Both the position numbers and the translations under genes were made by a program. 64,000 bases of DNA, from NCBI RefSeq assembly GCF_020514235.1, contig NZ_VTLB01000003.1:62001-126000 (forward strand), given 5' to 3'. Below are positions 9,358 through 17,383 of the stretch, piece by piece. The DNA is from Synechococcus sp. MU1617 (GTDB lineage: Bacteria > Cyanobacteriota > Cyanobacteriia > PCC-6307 > Cyanobiaceae). Each line of letters opens with the position of its first letter. Position 1 is the stretch's first letter. The notes below the pieces were generated by a model. The model searched no databases. It was given only the letters and a program-made list of their open reading frames with translations, and was not told the origin of the DNA.

Positions 9358-10505
9358 AGCCACCGGCAATCGATGCCGCCGTTGCTTACAGGAATCCGCC
9401 GTGATGCTTTGAGCCGAAGCGCCCCGGTGAGTTTGGGATTGCCACTGAGCAGCCATAGCTGCCAACCGGAGGCTTCCTGGCGTACGAATTGCCCCAGGGC
9501 GCTGTAGAGCGCATCGAGTTCCTGTTCGTCGCCGATGCGCTGGCCGTAGGGCGGGTTGCAGACCAACACCCCTGGGCCTTCAGGTAGGGCTTCGGCTTCG
9601 AAGGAGCCGGTGCAGATGCGGATGACTCCACTCAGTCCTGCGGCTTCCACATTGGCGCGGGCCTGATCGGCAATGCTGGGATCCGCTTCGATCCCCAGCA
9701 GTAGGGGAAGGCTGAGGTCTCCCCTGCGCCGTTGCCGGGCGCGATCCACTTCCTTGTCCCAGAGGTCGGGTTGGAAATCGGCCCAGCCTTCGAGGGCAAA
9801 GCGGCGCTCCAATCCTGGGGCCTGCTGCAAGGCGGCCAAGGCCGCTTCGATCAACAGCACTCCGGATCCGCAGCAAGGGTCCACGAGGGGCTGGCTTCCA
9901 TCCCAGCCCGTCAGGCGGATCAGACCAGCGGCCAGATTTTCTTTCAAGGGTGCTGCCCCCATGGCTGCCCTGTAGCCACGGCGGTGCAGGCTGCCGCCAC
10001 TGCCATCGAGGCTCAGTTGTGCTTCCCCACGGCCGAGGTGGAGATGCAGGGAGAGGTCGGGATCGTCGAGATCGATGGAGGAACGCTCCCCCCAGAGATC
10101 CCGTTGGGCATCCACAAGGGCGTTTTTGACCTGCAACGCCGTGAAATGGCTGTGGTTCAGCCCCGGTGTCGTTCCGGTCACATCCACCCGGAAGGTCATC
10201 GATGGATGCAGCCAGCGTTCCCAGTCGAGCGCTTGGCGGATGCCGTCGTAGAGGTCGTCTCGGCCTTGGCAGGGGAAGCGCGCCACCTGCCGCAAAAGAC
10301 GGAAGGGCAGTCGAGCTTGAAGGTGCAGCCGGTACAGGCAGGCCATGTCCGCTTCGAAGCTGACGGCACGCCTGCCAGGCTTCACGTCATGGGCCCCAAG
10401 GCCGCTGAGTTCTTCGCCGCCAGCTGCCTCCAGGCCTTGGGGCACAACGGCAACAGCGGATAGCCGGTTTGTTCGACCCAAGGGCGTTGTGCTCCAGGCC
10501 ACCAC
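9339..10505 (-). CDS. RlmL-like THUMP-domain RNA (guanine-N2) methyltransferase
   Basis: An N-terminal THUMP-like RNA-binding region (to about residue 165) precedes a Rossmann SAM-methyltransferase domain. PLVDPCCGSGVLLIEAA is the SAM-binding motif I and VLVCNPPYGQRIG is the catalytic NPPY motif used for methylation of exocyclic amino groups. In the family this modifies 23S rRNA (G2445-type). The fused RlmK domain of E. coli is absent, as is usual in cyanobacteria. The start is uncertain: GTG 10505 has an AGGA almost adjacent to it. The 5' end lies about 20 bases from the divergent tmRNA gene. Confidence 0.85.
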   Translation of the reverse strand: MVAWSTTPLGRTNRLSAVAVVPQGLEAAGGEELSGLGAHDVKPGRRAVSFEADMACLYRLHLQARLPFRLLRQVARFPCQGRDDLYDGIRQALDWERWLHPSMTFRVDVTGTTPGLNHSHFTALQVKNALVDAQRDLWGERSSIDLDDPDLSLHLHLGRGEAQLSLDGSGGSLHRRGYRAAMGAAPLKENLAAGLIRLTGWDGSQPLVDPCCGSGVLLIEAALAALQQAPGLERRFALEGWADFQPDLWDKEVDRARQRRRGDLSLPLLLGIEADPSIADQARANVEAAGLSGVIRICTGSFEAEALPEGPGVLVCNPPYGQRIGDEQELDALYSALGQFVRQEASGWQLWLLSGNPKLTGALRLKASRRIPVSNGGIDCRWLQYEIR

Positions 10506-10522
10506 TCCTGTCAGAATGACAG

Positions 10523-10800
10523 GGTCCGGCTTCGTCGGACTAGGTGATCCACACCAGTGTTTCGGACAGCGGTTCGATTCCGCTCAGCTCCATTCCCCCT
10601 TACGGGGCTGCAATGGTTTCGACGGGGCATGAGGAGGGTGACTGAAGCCTGCTCGGTGAGAGCAAACCCGTAACTGCGAACAACATCGTTCGTTTCTCCC
10701 GTCAAGCAGCCCCTGTTGCTGCCTGACCCTTAGGGGAGATGGGGTGAAGTCAGCCTTATCACCCAAATGACTCATGGGGGCTGGAAGGCCCCCTCAACCA
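10523..10800 (+). ncRNA. ssrA: transfer-messenger RNA, circularly permuted (two-piece)
   Basis: tmRNA rescues stalled ribosomes and tags the nascent chain for proteolysis. Here the 3' acceptor part lies upstream: T-arm AGCGG-TTCGATT-CCGCT at 10568-10584, then CAGCTCC A at 10585-10592. The 5' part starts afterwards with GGGGCTG at 10604-10610, and the two form the acceptor stem. The gap 10593-10603 would be the excised spacer. The tag reading frame at 10679-10726 encodes NNIVRFSRQAAPVAA plus stop, which closely matches known picocyanobacterial tags. A hairpin (GGGGGC/GCCCCC) around 10776-10793 probably lies near the 3' end. Outer limits are approximate. Confidence 0.93.
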
Positions 10801-10947
10801 TTCCAAGACAAGGGTTCTCGCTAACCAGGAATCGTGGTGTCCGCTAATCAGGACAAATTTCAGGACAAATTCATGGGTACTTTGGCCGCGGCGCACGGTT
10901 GGTGTCTTGGCCCACGAAAATGGTCATGGATACCAGTACCAGTCCTT

Positions 10948-11244
10948 ATGGCACCCACCAAAAAAGAGATCCTCGCGGCATCCGCGGGCTGGGTAGCCGT
11001 CACCTTGAACGTGGTTCCGGGGCTAGGTGCTGGGTACTTGTACCAGCGCCGCTGGAAGGCTTATTGGATGACATCTGTTCTGGCAACAACCTGGTTCGTA
11101 CTTGGTGCAGTGCTTGGACAAGAAGCAGATGGTGCTGAGGAAATCCAAAACCAGTTGATTGGCTTGCTAGGGCTAGTCGCTCTCGCGGCTGGAACAGCGG
11201 TTGAAGCCGGGCTTGCGGCGAAGAAATCTCGCGAACAGAGTTGA
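10948..11244 (+). CDS. small two-helix membrane protein, unknown
   Basis: A 98-residue protein with hydrophobic segments at about 8-28 and 37-56 and again at 70-90, ending in a short basic tail (KKSREQS). The YLYQRRWKAYW stretch between the first two segments resembles small membrane proteins common in cyanobacteria. The open frame extends upstream to GTG 10834 but that stretch reads as non-coding; ATG 10948 is the first good start. It is the first gene after ssrA. No function is recognised. Confidence 0.55.
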   Translation: MAPTKKEILAASAGWVAVTLNVVPGLGAGYLYQRRWKAYWMTSVLATTWFVLGAVLGQEADGAEEIQNQLIGLLGLVALAAGTAVEAGLAAKKSREQS

Positions 11245-11333
11245 GATGTGTAGAGGCAAGCAAACTCTCAGCGGAACCTCAGAACAAAAACGAATAACGC
11301 TCTTATGAATGGAGGGTCCAAAGCAACGAGGGA

Positions 11334-11362
11334 CCCAGGCGACGCTCACGCCTGGGTTTTTT
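11334..11362 (+). terminator. Rho-independent terminator
   Basis: CCCAGGCG and CGCCTGGG form an 8-bp stem around ACGCTCA, followed by TTTTTT. It lies about 90 bases after the 10948 gene and directly before copy A of the repeated leader. Confidence 0.85.
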
Positions 11363-11372
11363 CTTGCCTGCC

Positions 11373-11409
11373 AACAGCAGGGAACACTCAAGGCAGTCAC
11401 GTCGGACCG
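11373..11409 (+). repeat. terminator-linked leader repeat, copy A
   Basis: About 37 bases from AACAGCAGGGAACACTCAAG up to the ATG of the 11410 ORF. It aligns base by base, with a few changes, with copy B at 12920-12959. Both copies follow directly on a strong terminator hairpin and both end at an ATG. Confidence 0.6.
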
Positions 11410-11559
11410 ATGCCTCAAGACACCCGCATTGCTCTGTTCCTGATGGGGGAGCTGGTGGCAGCACTACGTGCCAATGACCCTGATGCCTTCAAGTGCTGGC
11501 TGTCTGGAGGGGGCCAAGACCTAGGGGAGCCAGTGGTGGAGGAGTTGCTGCTGGATTGA
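11410..11559 (+). CDS. small hypothetical protein
   Basis: A 49-residue ORF starting at ATG 11410, just after the repeated leader. It is acidic (net negative), mostly helical in appearance (LFLMGELVAALRANDPDAF), with no signal or membrane segment. The frame is open further upstream, but that stretch runs through the terminator, so the short form is preferred. No family is recognised. Confidence 0.4.
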   Translation: MPQDTRIALFLMGELVAALRANDPDAFKCWLSGGGQDLGEPVVEELLLD

Positions 11560-11755
11560 CACTTGGGAGCAAGCCTGTCGCTCCTTGATGCAACCCACTC
11601 GAAGCTTGAGCAGCCTTGCTCGATGGAATTGAAAATATCTAATTTTACAGCTTTGAATCGATAATTATTCTTTAAAAAGATGGTACGGATATAGCGCTTT
11701 TGCTGCAAGCATCAAGACAACTGCTTACCGTGAAAATGGTTAATAAATAGCAACG

Positions 11756-12829
11756 ATGAATTCCAAATCAATCGCATCTCTTCTCTTGGTGAGTTCGCTT
11801 GGTTTTTTCTCCGCAAGCTGCAGTGGCAATAATGGTGATTTTTCAAACTCAGTAAACAAAGAAGCCAGCATTGTCAATGCCAGCCAGGAGAAAGAGCGGG
11901 CTGAAAAACCATCTCCAATAGTTGTTACAGAAGAAAATTTTCCACAGGCATATACAAATATGCGCTTTGACGCAATCATTAAGCAAGCCGGGGGGATCAA
12001 TAAATTCAAAGAAATGGGCAAAGCGCCAAGCGACCCGTCTAAGCAATTTGTTGTACGCATGAATCGAGACACCCATTACTCAACGGGCGTTTTTGACATG
12101 GAAGGGGGTGTGTACCTGACAATACCTGAAACAGATAAATATATTTCAATACAAATCGTGGATGAGAATCATGAAACCCAGCCAATGATATACGGCCCTG
12201 GCAAGCATAAGCTAACAGCCAAGACGAAATATGCTTTTATTGCCGTAAGATCGTTAGACGATGAGGCTCGTAAGAACCTTGAAGCCGAAGCAAATAGTTC
12301 AGATGATTTCAATGTTAAAGAGTGGGATGAGAAGTCCTTCAGCGAGGTGGCAGCCGCCGGAAATAAAATTTTTACCGATGGGTATGATCAATCAAAGGCA
12401 TTCAGCAACAAAGAAAGCGGGCAAACCCCTTACTGGAACTTCGTAGGCGCTGCCGGAGGATGGGGAGGCGCAATGGTTGTGGACAACATTTATCAGACAA
12501 GTAAATACATGAGTAATGAAGGGTGTTATGAGATGAATTTTGTAGACCCACAGGCAAGAGATTTTTGGTCTGCCACTGTCTACAATGGTGACGGCTACAT
12601 GTTTAATGATGTTGCCAATATATCGAGCGAAATGAATCCCGAGATGAATCCTGATGGAACCTATACTCTTAGGTTTGGTTGCGATGGCCAGCCCAATAAT
12701 ATTCCTATTCGCGAAGGAAATGAAACAGGTAAATTCAATGTGCTAATGAGGCACTATGGGCCTAGCGATATGGTAAGCAATAAGCAGAAAGGCTACAATC
12801 CAGTAGAGGGTATTGAGAAGATTAAGTGA
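11756..12829 (+). CDS. DUF1254/DUF1214-type lipoprotein
   Basis: A 357-residue protein with a lipoprotein signal (SLGFFSASC, cleavage before Cys at about 22), so it is probably anchored outside the inner membrane. The middle part has VVRMNRDTHYSTGVFDMEG and YISIQIVDENHETQ, typical of DUF1254. The C-terminal half has GGAMVVDNIYQ and ARDFWSATVYNGDGYM, typical of DUF1214. Such proteins are widespread but of unknown function. The gene is strikingly AT-rich compared with flanking DNA, a sign of transfer. A terminator follows at 12887. Confidence 0.8.
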   Translation: MNSKSIASLLLVSSLGFFSASCSGNNGDFSNSVNKEASIVNASQEKERAEKPSPIVVTEENFPQAYTNMRFDAIIKQAGGINKFKEMGKAPSDPSKQFVVRMNRDTHYSTGVFDMEGGVYLTIPETDKYISIQIVDENHETQPMIYGPGKHKLTAKTKYAFIAVRSLDDEARKNLEAEANSSDDFNVKEWDEKSFSEVAAAGNKIFTDGYDQSKAFSNKESGQTPYWNFVGAAGGWGGAMVVDNIYQTSKYMSNEGCYEMNFVDPQARDFWSATVYNGDGYMFNDVANISSEMNPEMNPDGTYTLRFGCDGQPNNIPIREGNETGKFNVLMRHYGPSDMVSNKQKGYNPVEGIEKIK

Positions 12830-12886
12830 AATAATTTGACTCGCCTTGATTGTGCATTGGCTGGTCTTCCCTCAATAAAACATTCA

Positions 12887-12912
12887 CCCCGCCAGCAATG
12901 GCGGGGTTTTTA
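12887..12912 (+). terminator. Rho-independent terminator
   Basis: CCCCGCC and GGCGGGG form a 7-bp GC stem around AGCAAT, followed by TTTTTATT. It ends the DUF1254 lipoprotein transcript and precedes copy B of the leader repeat. Confidence 0.88.
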
Positions 12913-12919
12913 TTGCTTG

Positions 12920-12959
12920 AACAGAGCGGGGAACACTCAAGCCAGGCATATCTGGCCCC
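12920..12959 (+). repeat. terminator-linked leader repeat, copy B
   Basis: Matches copy A (11373-11409) around the shared core GGGAACACTCAAG, with similar flanks (CCAGGCATATCTGGCC here). It ends at ATG 12960, which opens a 46-codon frame to 13100. That frame looks poorly coding; another frame in the same stretch (QQGQYLKKRRKLW) looks more protein-like but has no start. It may be a decayed relative of the 11410 unit. Confidence 0.55.
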
Positions 12960-13120
12960 ATGACTCTCGACATCAGCACTGCCACACGATGGTGGGCTGC
13001 AACCTTAAGCACAAGCGGCCCAGCAGGGCCAGTATCTGAAGAAGCGCCGCAAGCTCTGGGTGCCGATGTGGCAGAAGAACGTGAGCTAGTGGCTTCTTAG
13101 CTCTTTCCGCATAGACTCAG

Positions 13121-13384
13121 TTGTCTGGCATAAGTCAATTGAATTCTGGAACCATACGGCGGCTCATTATTACTCTTGCTACTGGGTATCTAACTGTATT
13201 TGGCGTAAGACAGATCCCTTATGAATTTGCCAATGAATGGCTTGTGCTTGTGCCAGCATTGATTCTTGTCTATGCGTTAACTGTCTGGGTAGAGGGCAAG
13301 ATATTCAAGGACGAATCATTCGCGGTTCCTGTGAGTAAACCTGTCAAAAAGAAAGCCGAACCCTCAATCAAAGGATTTAAGTAA
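13121..13384 (+). CDS. small membrane protein, unknown
   Basis: An 87-residue ORF from TTG 13121 with two hydrophobic segments (about 13-30 and 38-58) and a lysine-rich tail (KPVKKKAEPSIKGFK), which would lie in the cytoplasm. No good ribosome-binding site is visible, so the start is uncertain. It lies in the AT-richer island. No family is recognised. Confidence 0.5.
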   Translation: MSGISQLNSGTIRRLIITLATGYLTVFGVRQIPYEFANEWLVLVPALILVYALTVWVEGKIFKDESFAVPVSKPVKKKAEPSIKGFK

Positions 13385-13482
13385 AGAGCTAGTCCACAGG
13401 CCAATGTTTCCTCTCGGCTGATCTGGAGTCATTCACAGCAAATAACAGCGTAGATGGCAAAAGAAGGATGCATTAATTTCAG

Positions 13483-13671
13483 TCATCGGGAAGGTCTACG
13501 AAGCTCACGTTCCTCCTTTTCATGCTGAATTCTCTGCAAGCGGAGATACGCATTGGCGCAAAGAGGGCATTCACATGGAATGCCAAAATCTTCAAGCTGC
13601 CGCAGTGCAGCTTGGGCCTGATAATGCTCAGGCCAAGAGTATGAAGTCACCGCAATTGGGGCGGAGTACAA
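13483..13671 (-). CDS. small hypothetical protein with Cys cluster
   Basis: A 62-residue ORF with CECPLC at about 33-38, which could bind a metal, followed by a helical charged C-terminus rich in Arg and Glu (RIQHEKEERELRR). It starts at ATG 13671. No neighbour supports a role and it could be a gene fragment within the island. Confidence 0.35.
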   Translation of the reverse strand: MYSAPIAVTSYSWPEHYQAQAALRQLEDFGIPCECPLCANAYLRLQRIQHEKEERELRRPSR

Positions 13672-13943
13672 GATGACTTTGCATGAATTTCAAAAAACCT
13701 TCTGTACCAGCAGGTCAATGTTGGGAACTCAACAACACAAGCTGTGCATGTAGTTCCATCTTAAGAGCGGCGAAGCGGAACAAGTTGCCGCCACCGTACT
13801 GGTGACTGCTGTTGCTGCATGTGCTGTTGATGCTTGTTCAGTGAAGCGGCGAGCCCATCGACTGGCTTCTCCCAAGTAAATAAAGGAATTTCCAATTGAC
13901 ACGACTGGTGGTGACCGCTCGTATGGCCATGTGGGGCCCACTA

Positions 13944-14117
13944 TCAAACGTCTGTTTCCACCCTCATCGCTGCCGGCACACCCATGCGACTCAAGCAATT
14001 CGGCGCGGAGTTAATGTTTTTACCCTTTCAGCGACGCTCGGCCGCAGTTCGACGGGAACCATATCTCCCTACGTTCTTGCTCAGCCTGGTGAGAGTTCAT
14101 CTCTCGAATTGGGTTGA
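13944..14117 (+). pseudogene. truncated tyrosine recombinase (integrase) C-terminal fragment
   Basis: About 57 residues matching the C-terminal catalytic part of XerC/integrase proteins. HRCRHTHATQAIRRG corresponds to the HxxR box, TLGRSSTGT to the usual LGHSS motif (Gly-His changed to Gly-Arg), and SPYVLAQPGESSSLELG carries the tyrosine region and tail. The N-terminal domain and first catalytic Arg are missing, and upstream sequence on this strand gives no continuing frame. It is therefore a remnant, not an active enzyme. It supports reading 10.8-17.4 kb as a decayed integrated element. Confidence 0.65.
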
Positions 14118-14140
14118 CGGCCCGTTCTGAAAAGAATCTA

Positions 14141-14836
14141 TTACGCCGCCATCCGGTGTTCCATGGGTGTGAAGTCCCATCCGATTGGTGTCTGATTCTG
14201 ATTCAGTGTGCTGTGCTCTTCGAATAGATCTTCAATTTCTTTGCAGGCTGCACTGTATGCACTCCAACCCATCATTCTGCGTGGATTTGCACGACCACGC
14301 TTGTCAATTGCCTGATCAACCGTGACTCCTTCTGTTTCTGCCTGTTCAAAGGCGCTCAGCAGTGGAATTTGTGCAGCTAGAACCTTGATATCGAATCCTT
14401 GAAGTAATTCTGTGGCTTGTTCAGCTGCAGCCTCTTTGCGTGCATCCACTTTGACAAGCAGTGCCGCATAGGGAACTTTGTATTGCCTCAGCATTTGTGA
14501 CATCTCGACTGTCAATTCGATTGATCTGCTCTGCGTGGTCGTGGGTAGCAGAATGAAATCAGCCCCCTCCACTAAGTTTTTTATTTCTTCTTCGTTGCTG
14601 CTGGCCTGCCCATCTGTGATCACAATCTCTGCTGATCGAGTCGCTTTGGCTGCCGCTTCAATGGGTACAACGGTACAAGGCAAGAGCCCTCTGGCGCCAT
14701 AAGCAGTCGCTGAGCGGTTGCGGTCGGCATCAACCAGGACCACGCGTTTTTGCTGTTGGCTCCAGCATGCTGCTATGTGAACGCTGCTACATGTTTTGGC
14801 GACGCCACCCTTCTGGCCAAAAACAGTGATGAACAT
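14141..14836 (-). CDS. ParA-family ATPase
   Basis: A 231-residue deviant Walker A ATPase. FGQKGGVAKTCSS at the N-terminus is the KGGxxKT motif of ParA/Soj/MinD proteins, and VVLVDADRNRSAT is the Walker A' region. No DNA-binding N-terminal domain is present, as in short plasmid or phage ParA proteins. ParA partitions plasmids or places protein cargos, normally with a ParB partner, but no ParB is visible beside it. It faces the integrase remnant. An inverted repeat about 55 bases upstream may be an operator or centromere-like site. Confidence 0.85.
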   Translation of the reverse strand: MFITVFGQKGGVAKTCSSVHIAACWSQQQKRVVLVDADRNRSATAYGARGLLPCTVVPIEAAAKATRSAEIVITDGQASSNEEEIKNLVEGADFILLPTTTQSRSIELTVEMSQMLRQYKVPYAALLVKVDARKEAAAEQATELLQGFDIKVLAAQIPLLSAFEQAETEGVTVDQAIDKRGRANPRRMMGWSAYSAACKEIEDLFEEHSTLNQNQTPIGWDFTPMEHRMAA

Positions 14837-14888
14837 CAGGCAACGGCTAAAGGCTTCTTTTCAGGATCGCGTTCTTTCCCGGTAAGGC

Positions 14889-14908
14889 AATACGTGGTTT
14901 GTCGTATT
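14889..14908. promoter_or_regulatory. inverted repeat upstream of ParA-like gene
   Basis: AATACG and CGTATT are separated by 8 bases. The site is 53-72 bases upstream of the ParA ATG, where an operator or partition site could lie. Binding is not shown. Confidence 0.3.
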
Positions 14909-15080
14909 CATGGCGATGACAGCGTTGGTTGGCTGCAGTTCTCTCACCCATCTCCGGGCAGAGTGATCCACCGTGCATGAAAAGCAGATCACTCGAGCCA
15001 AGTCCACCACCTCTCTGGGGACGAGTCTCTGCTTATGTCATAGCTCTCATGGCATTGGCTTTTCCATACCCGATGGGAGT

Positions 15081-15495
15081 TCAGTCAACGATTTCAGTGT
15101 CTTTGCGGACAAGCCAGTCGTTTTCATCCGCGAACTTCTTATCGATTCGGCGCCGAGTCTCGATGAGGTGGCGGCGTTGTGCCCACAACTCACCAACGAA
15201 CTTGGCGAGTCGTTCCCTGTGATCTCCAGTCTGCATGGGCACCAAGGGATTCTGCTCCGTGATTTCTGGATTTCCAGAGGTCATCTAAATCAGGATGCTT
15301 GAACTCAACCCTTAGCCAGATCTTTTGTCGTGGACCATTTCCTAAAAAGAAACCCCGGAGGTGTCTCCGAGGCCTTTCATCCATTCGGTTGATCCCCATC
15401 ACCCGGCCGGACTGGACAAAGCTAGCCTCGTTGGACTCAAAAGTGCCAGCAAATGCGTAATCCGCACATAGTGCGGTGAAGTTCTGTGCCGATCC
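15081..15495 (-). pseudogene. frame-disrupted hypothetical gene
   Basis: Two minus-strand stretches read as protein in different frames. The first (about 15495 down to 15285) has no start codon before an upstream stop and reads FAGTFESNEASFV, then QKIWLRVEFKHPDLDDL. The second (15284 to 15081) reads ERLAKFVGELWAQRRHLIE, then RRIDKKFADENDWLV. They meet at 15284 with a one-base frame change. I infer a single gene that has lost its start and suffered a frameshift. No family is recognised; an alternative is that only the 67-residue ORF at 15081-15284 is real. Confidence 0.35.
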
Positions 15496-15805
15496 TTAAG
15501 ACACCAGATGTGGGGCTAGGCAGCCGCTATGAGCTAAGCCATATTGATATTTCCCCCATCACCCGGCCCGATGTGCATGTCACAGCGGGTTTTTTTATGC
15601 CTTGAAGCACTAGCAGTAGTGCTTTTGAGGGTTTTGAAGCTTGTCGTTGCGTGTGGCGCACTTGATCTGTGGACAACGCGAGCCAAAAAGAACCCCCGCT
15701 GTATTTCATCTGCCATGGCGGTGCACTGGTGCCTTCATCCTTCGCGCATGCGAGGGGATGGCTGAGGGGCTTACCCCTTTTTTGTTGCATTAGCTGCTGG
15801 GGCAT
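15496..15805. other. no gene seen; hairpins
   Basis: No credible coding frame. The stretch holds a 7-bp hairpin (AGCACTA/TAGTGCT, 15606-15623, followed by TTT). There is also a loose inverted pair, CAGCGGG followed by T-run near 15583 and its approximate complement near 15690. CCCATCACCCGGCC occurs both at about 15560 and at about 15398. It looks like decayed intergenic DNA. Confidence 0.4.
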
Positions 15806-15832
15806 AAAAAAGCCGGGTCGTCACACCCGGCT
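15806..15832 (-). terminator. Rho-independent terminator (minus strand)
   Basis: Read on the minus strand, AGCCGGGT and ACCCGGCT form an 8-bp stem with a 6-base loop followed by TTTTTT. It would end transcription of the 15987-16148 gene or of small ORFs between. Confidence 0.75.
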
Positions 15833-15986
15833 CTATGCGCAGATAAGCCTGTCTATCGGCTGACCGACCACAGGCAAGAGGGCGGCAATCCCAATCGCTC
15901 CAGGAAGCCAGCTCACCAGTCGTAGAGCTTGGGTTGATTGGCCGGAGAGAGCTGCGCGACCTCAATGAACAAGAAGAGGACAGAAA

Positions 15987-16148
15987 TCAGCGCACGTAGC
16001 GGGCATAGCTGGGGAGTCTTTTTAATCGAATCTGAGTGGAGTAACCCGTCGGCGTGATGATGTTGACCACCTCAGGAGCAGGGCAATTCAGCATGTAACC
16101 GCTTTTGGTCAGCTTGTCCCAAGATTGTTTGAGTAATTCAGTGTCCAT
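15987..16148 (-). CDS. small hypothetical protein
   Basis: A 53-residue ORF: ATG 16148 is preceded by GAGG five bases away, a good ribosome-binding site, which decides against the longer frame to 16199. The protein is basic at its C-terminus (IRLKRLPSYARYVR) and has no membrane segment. A minus-strand terminator lies about 155 bases downstream. Not recognised. Confidence 0.5.
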   Translation of the reverse strand: MDTELLKQSWDKLTKSGYMLNCPAPEVVNIITPTGYSTQIRLKRLPSYARYVR

Positions 16149-16284
16149 AAATCCTCGATAACACAAGTTGTCAGGATTTCGCCAGTGCTTCCTGACCATT
16201 CCTAGTGGTTGTCAATATGTGCCACTTGATGCAATTTGGGACTTACGGAGTTATTAGCTTGTTGGTCATGCCTGATTGATAGTT

Positions 16285-16449
16285 ATGGCTTTTGACGAAC
16301 TTGACCGGACGACGCGGTATATCAGGGATGCCAAGTCTCGTGCCCTAGAGGTACTCAATCAAAGCTCTCCAAAACTCACAGCACTTGAGAAGGCGATGTG
16401 GGTGAAGTTGAAGCGGGGTGAACGCCCCTGCAAGAGCAGCAATGGCTAG
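16285..16449 (+). CDS. small basic hypothetical protein
   Basis: A 54-residue ORF, MAFDELDRTTRYIRDAKSRA at its start, ending in KLKRGERPCKSSNG. It is helical and basic, with a normal ATG start and codon use resembling real genes. No domain is recognised. It may be an island gene of unknown role. Confidence 0.45.
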   Translation: MAFDELDRTTRYIRDAKSRALEVLNQSSPKLTALEKAMWVKLKRGERPCKSSNG

Positions 16450-16762
16450 TGTTCGGGCTTGTCCCAATTGGGGAATCAGGCTTGTTCAAGAGCATGGTCA
16501 TGCCCAGTGACATTGGCTCAGCGTTGATTTGATCCAGGGGAAGAAGTACTGGCGGCTCTGAAGTGCACCCGCCAGTGGCTTCTCTTCAGCTTCTTCCTTC
16601 GACCTACCGTTATCGAGCTTGTCGATCGCTGCTGTCTGTCAGTGCCTCTAGGCGAGCTGGAGCTTGTTAATACACCAAGGATTGCAGTTGTTTTTTAGAC
16701 CGTCTGCATGCCAAACAATTCCTTAGCTTTCACGAAGCGCCAGCGCCAGCAATGCCCGGGCT
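16450..16762. other. no gene seen
   Basis: No supported coding frame, RNA gene or repeat is visible here between the small 16285 ORF and the small membrane protein on the opposite strand. Confidence 0.4.
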
Positions 16763-16945
16763 TCAGCCGCCCTCGCAATACCTGACCCTTTCCGGAGACA
16801 ACGGGGGGTCCCAGCCAGACCTAGGGGTCATCACGCAGACCGCTGTAGGGATGGTCTGAATCAACAAGCAGAACGCGATGACCAGGAGCGCGAAGCCTGT
16901 GCCCGGGGCGTGGATGTTGGCTTGGAACCAGGGTTTGTTTGCCAT
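16763..16945 (-). CDS. small single-pass membrane protein, unknown
   Basis: A 60-residue ORF from ATG 16945 opening MANKPWFQANIHAPGTGFAL, followed by a membrane segment (LLVIAFCLLIQTIPTAV) and a short polar tail. The opening and topology look like small thylakoid or plasma-membrane proteins of cyanobacteria, but no family is recognised. No clear ribosome-binding site is visible. Confidence 0.4.
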   Translation of the reverse strand: MANKPWFQANIHAPGTGFALLVIAFCLLIQTIPTAVCVMTPRSGWDPPLSPERVRYCEGG

Positions 16946-17383
16946 GCCATCAGTTTGGCGTTGAGCGTTTTGACAAACAAACCTTTCGGCTTAGTTGTTG
17001 ATTTTGCTGAGACAGGCGGACCCAGCAGTTGCCGCTGACATGGGTCCGCGTCCCGGCCGGAGCCCTCCAGAGCGGGACACATCTTGAATAAGACAGTGAC
17101 TTCAACCGATTCAGCCTGAATCGATACCGGTCTGGGGTTTTTGTCACAAGCAGAAAGAAGACGGTCTGGCGTCCATTTCGCAAGCCCATGCCTGATCGTC
17201 CTCAGCAGCACTTGAACTGATTCGGTTTGCAACCTGGTCTCGCTGTGATTTGCCATCTGTCACGGGTTGTCCTTTGGGCTTCATTCGAGCACTCACTCAA
17301 CATTGGTGAGATGGGGAGCGAACATCAGCTGAGCTTGGCTTCTTGCTGAAAGCTCGGTTTATTGGGGCAGCAGCTGAAGCAAC
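16946..17383. other. non-coding stretch with long hairpin
   Basis: No credible gene. A 9-bp perfect inverted repeat, GCGGACCCA (17016-17024) and TGGGTCCGC (17041-17049), with a 16-base loop, could form a stable hairpin and might belong to a small RNA or terminator; no T-run follows. Confidence 0.35.

Noticed and set aside
11334-12959. CRISPR array
   Set aside because: Only two widely spaced copies of the repeat, not regular spacers; no cas genes in the window.
12960-13100. 46-codon ORF after leader repeat B
   Set aside because: Composition is weakly coding and another frame in the same stretch looks more protein-like; kept only as a note under the repeat.
13729-13998. 89-codon minus-strand frame overlapping the integrase remnant
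   Set aside because: Low-complexity Ala/Thr-rich shadow; the plus strand matches a known family.
15838-15964. Two tiny minus-strand frames (ending KLYDW and LICA) that could join into a small membrane protein
   Set aside because: They need a frameshift and lack clear starts; too short to support.
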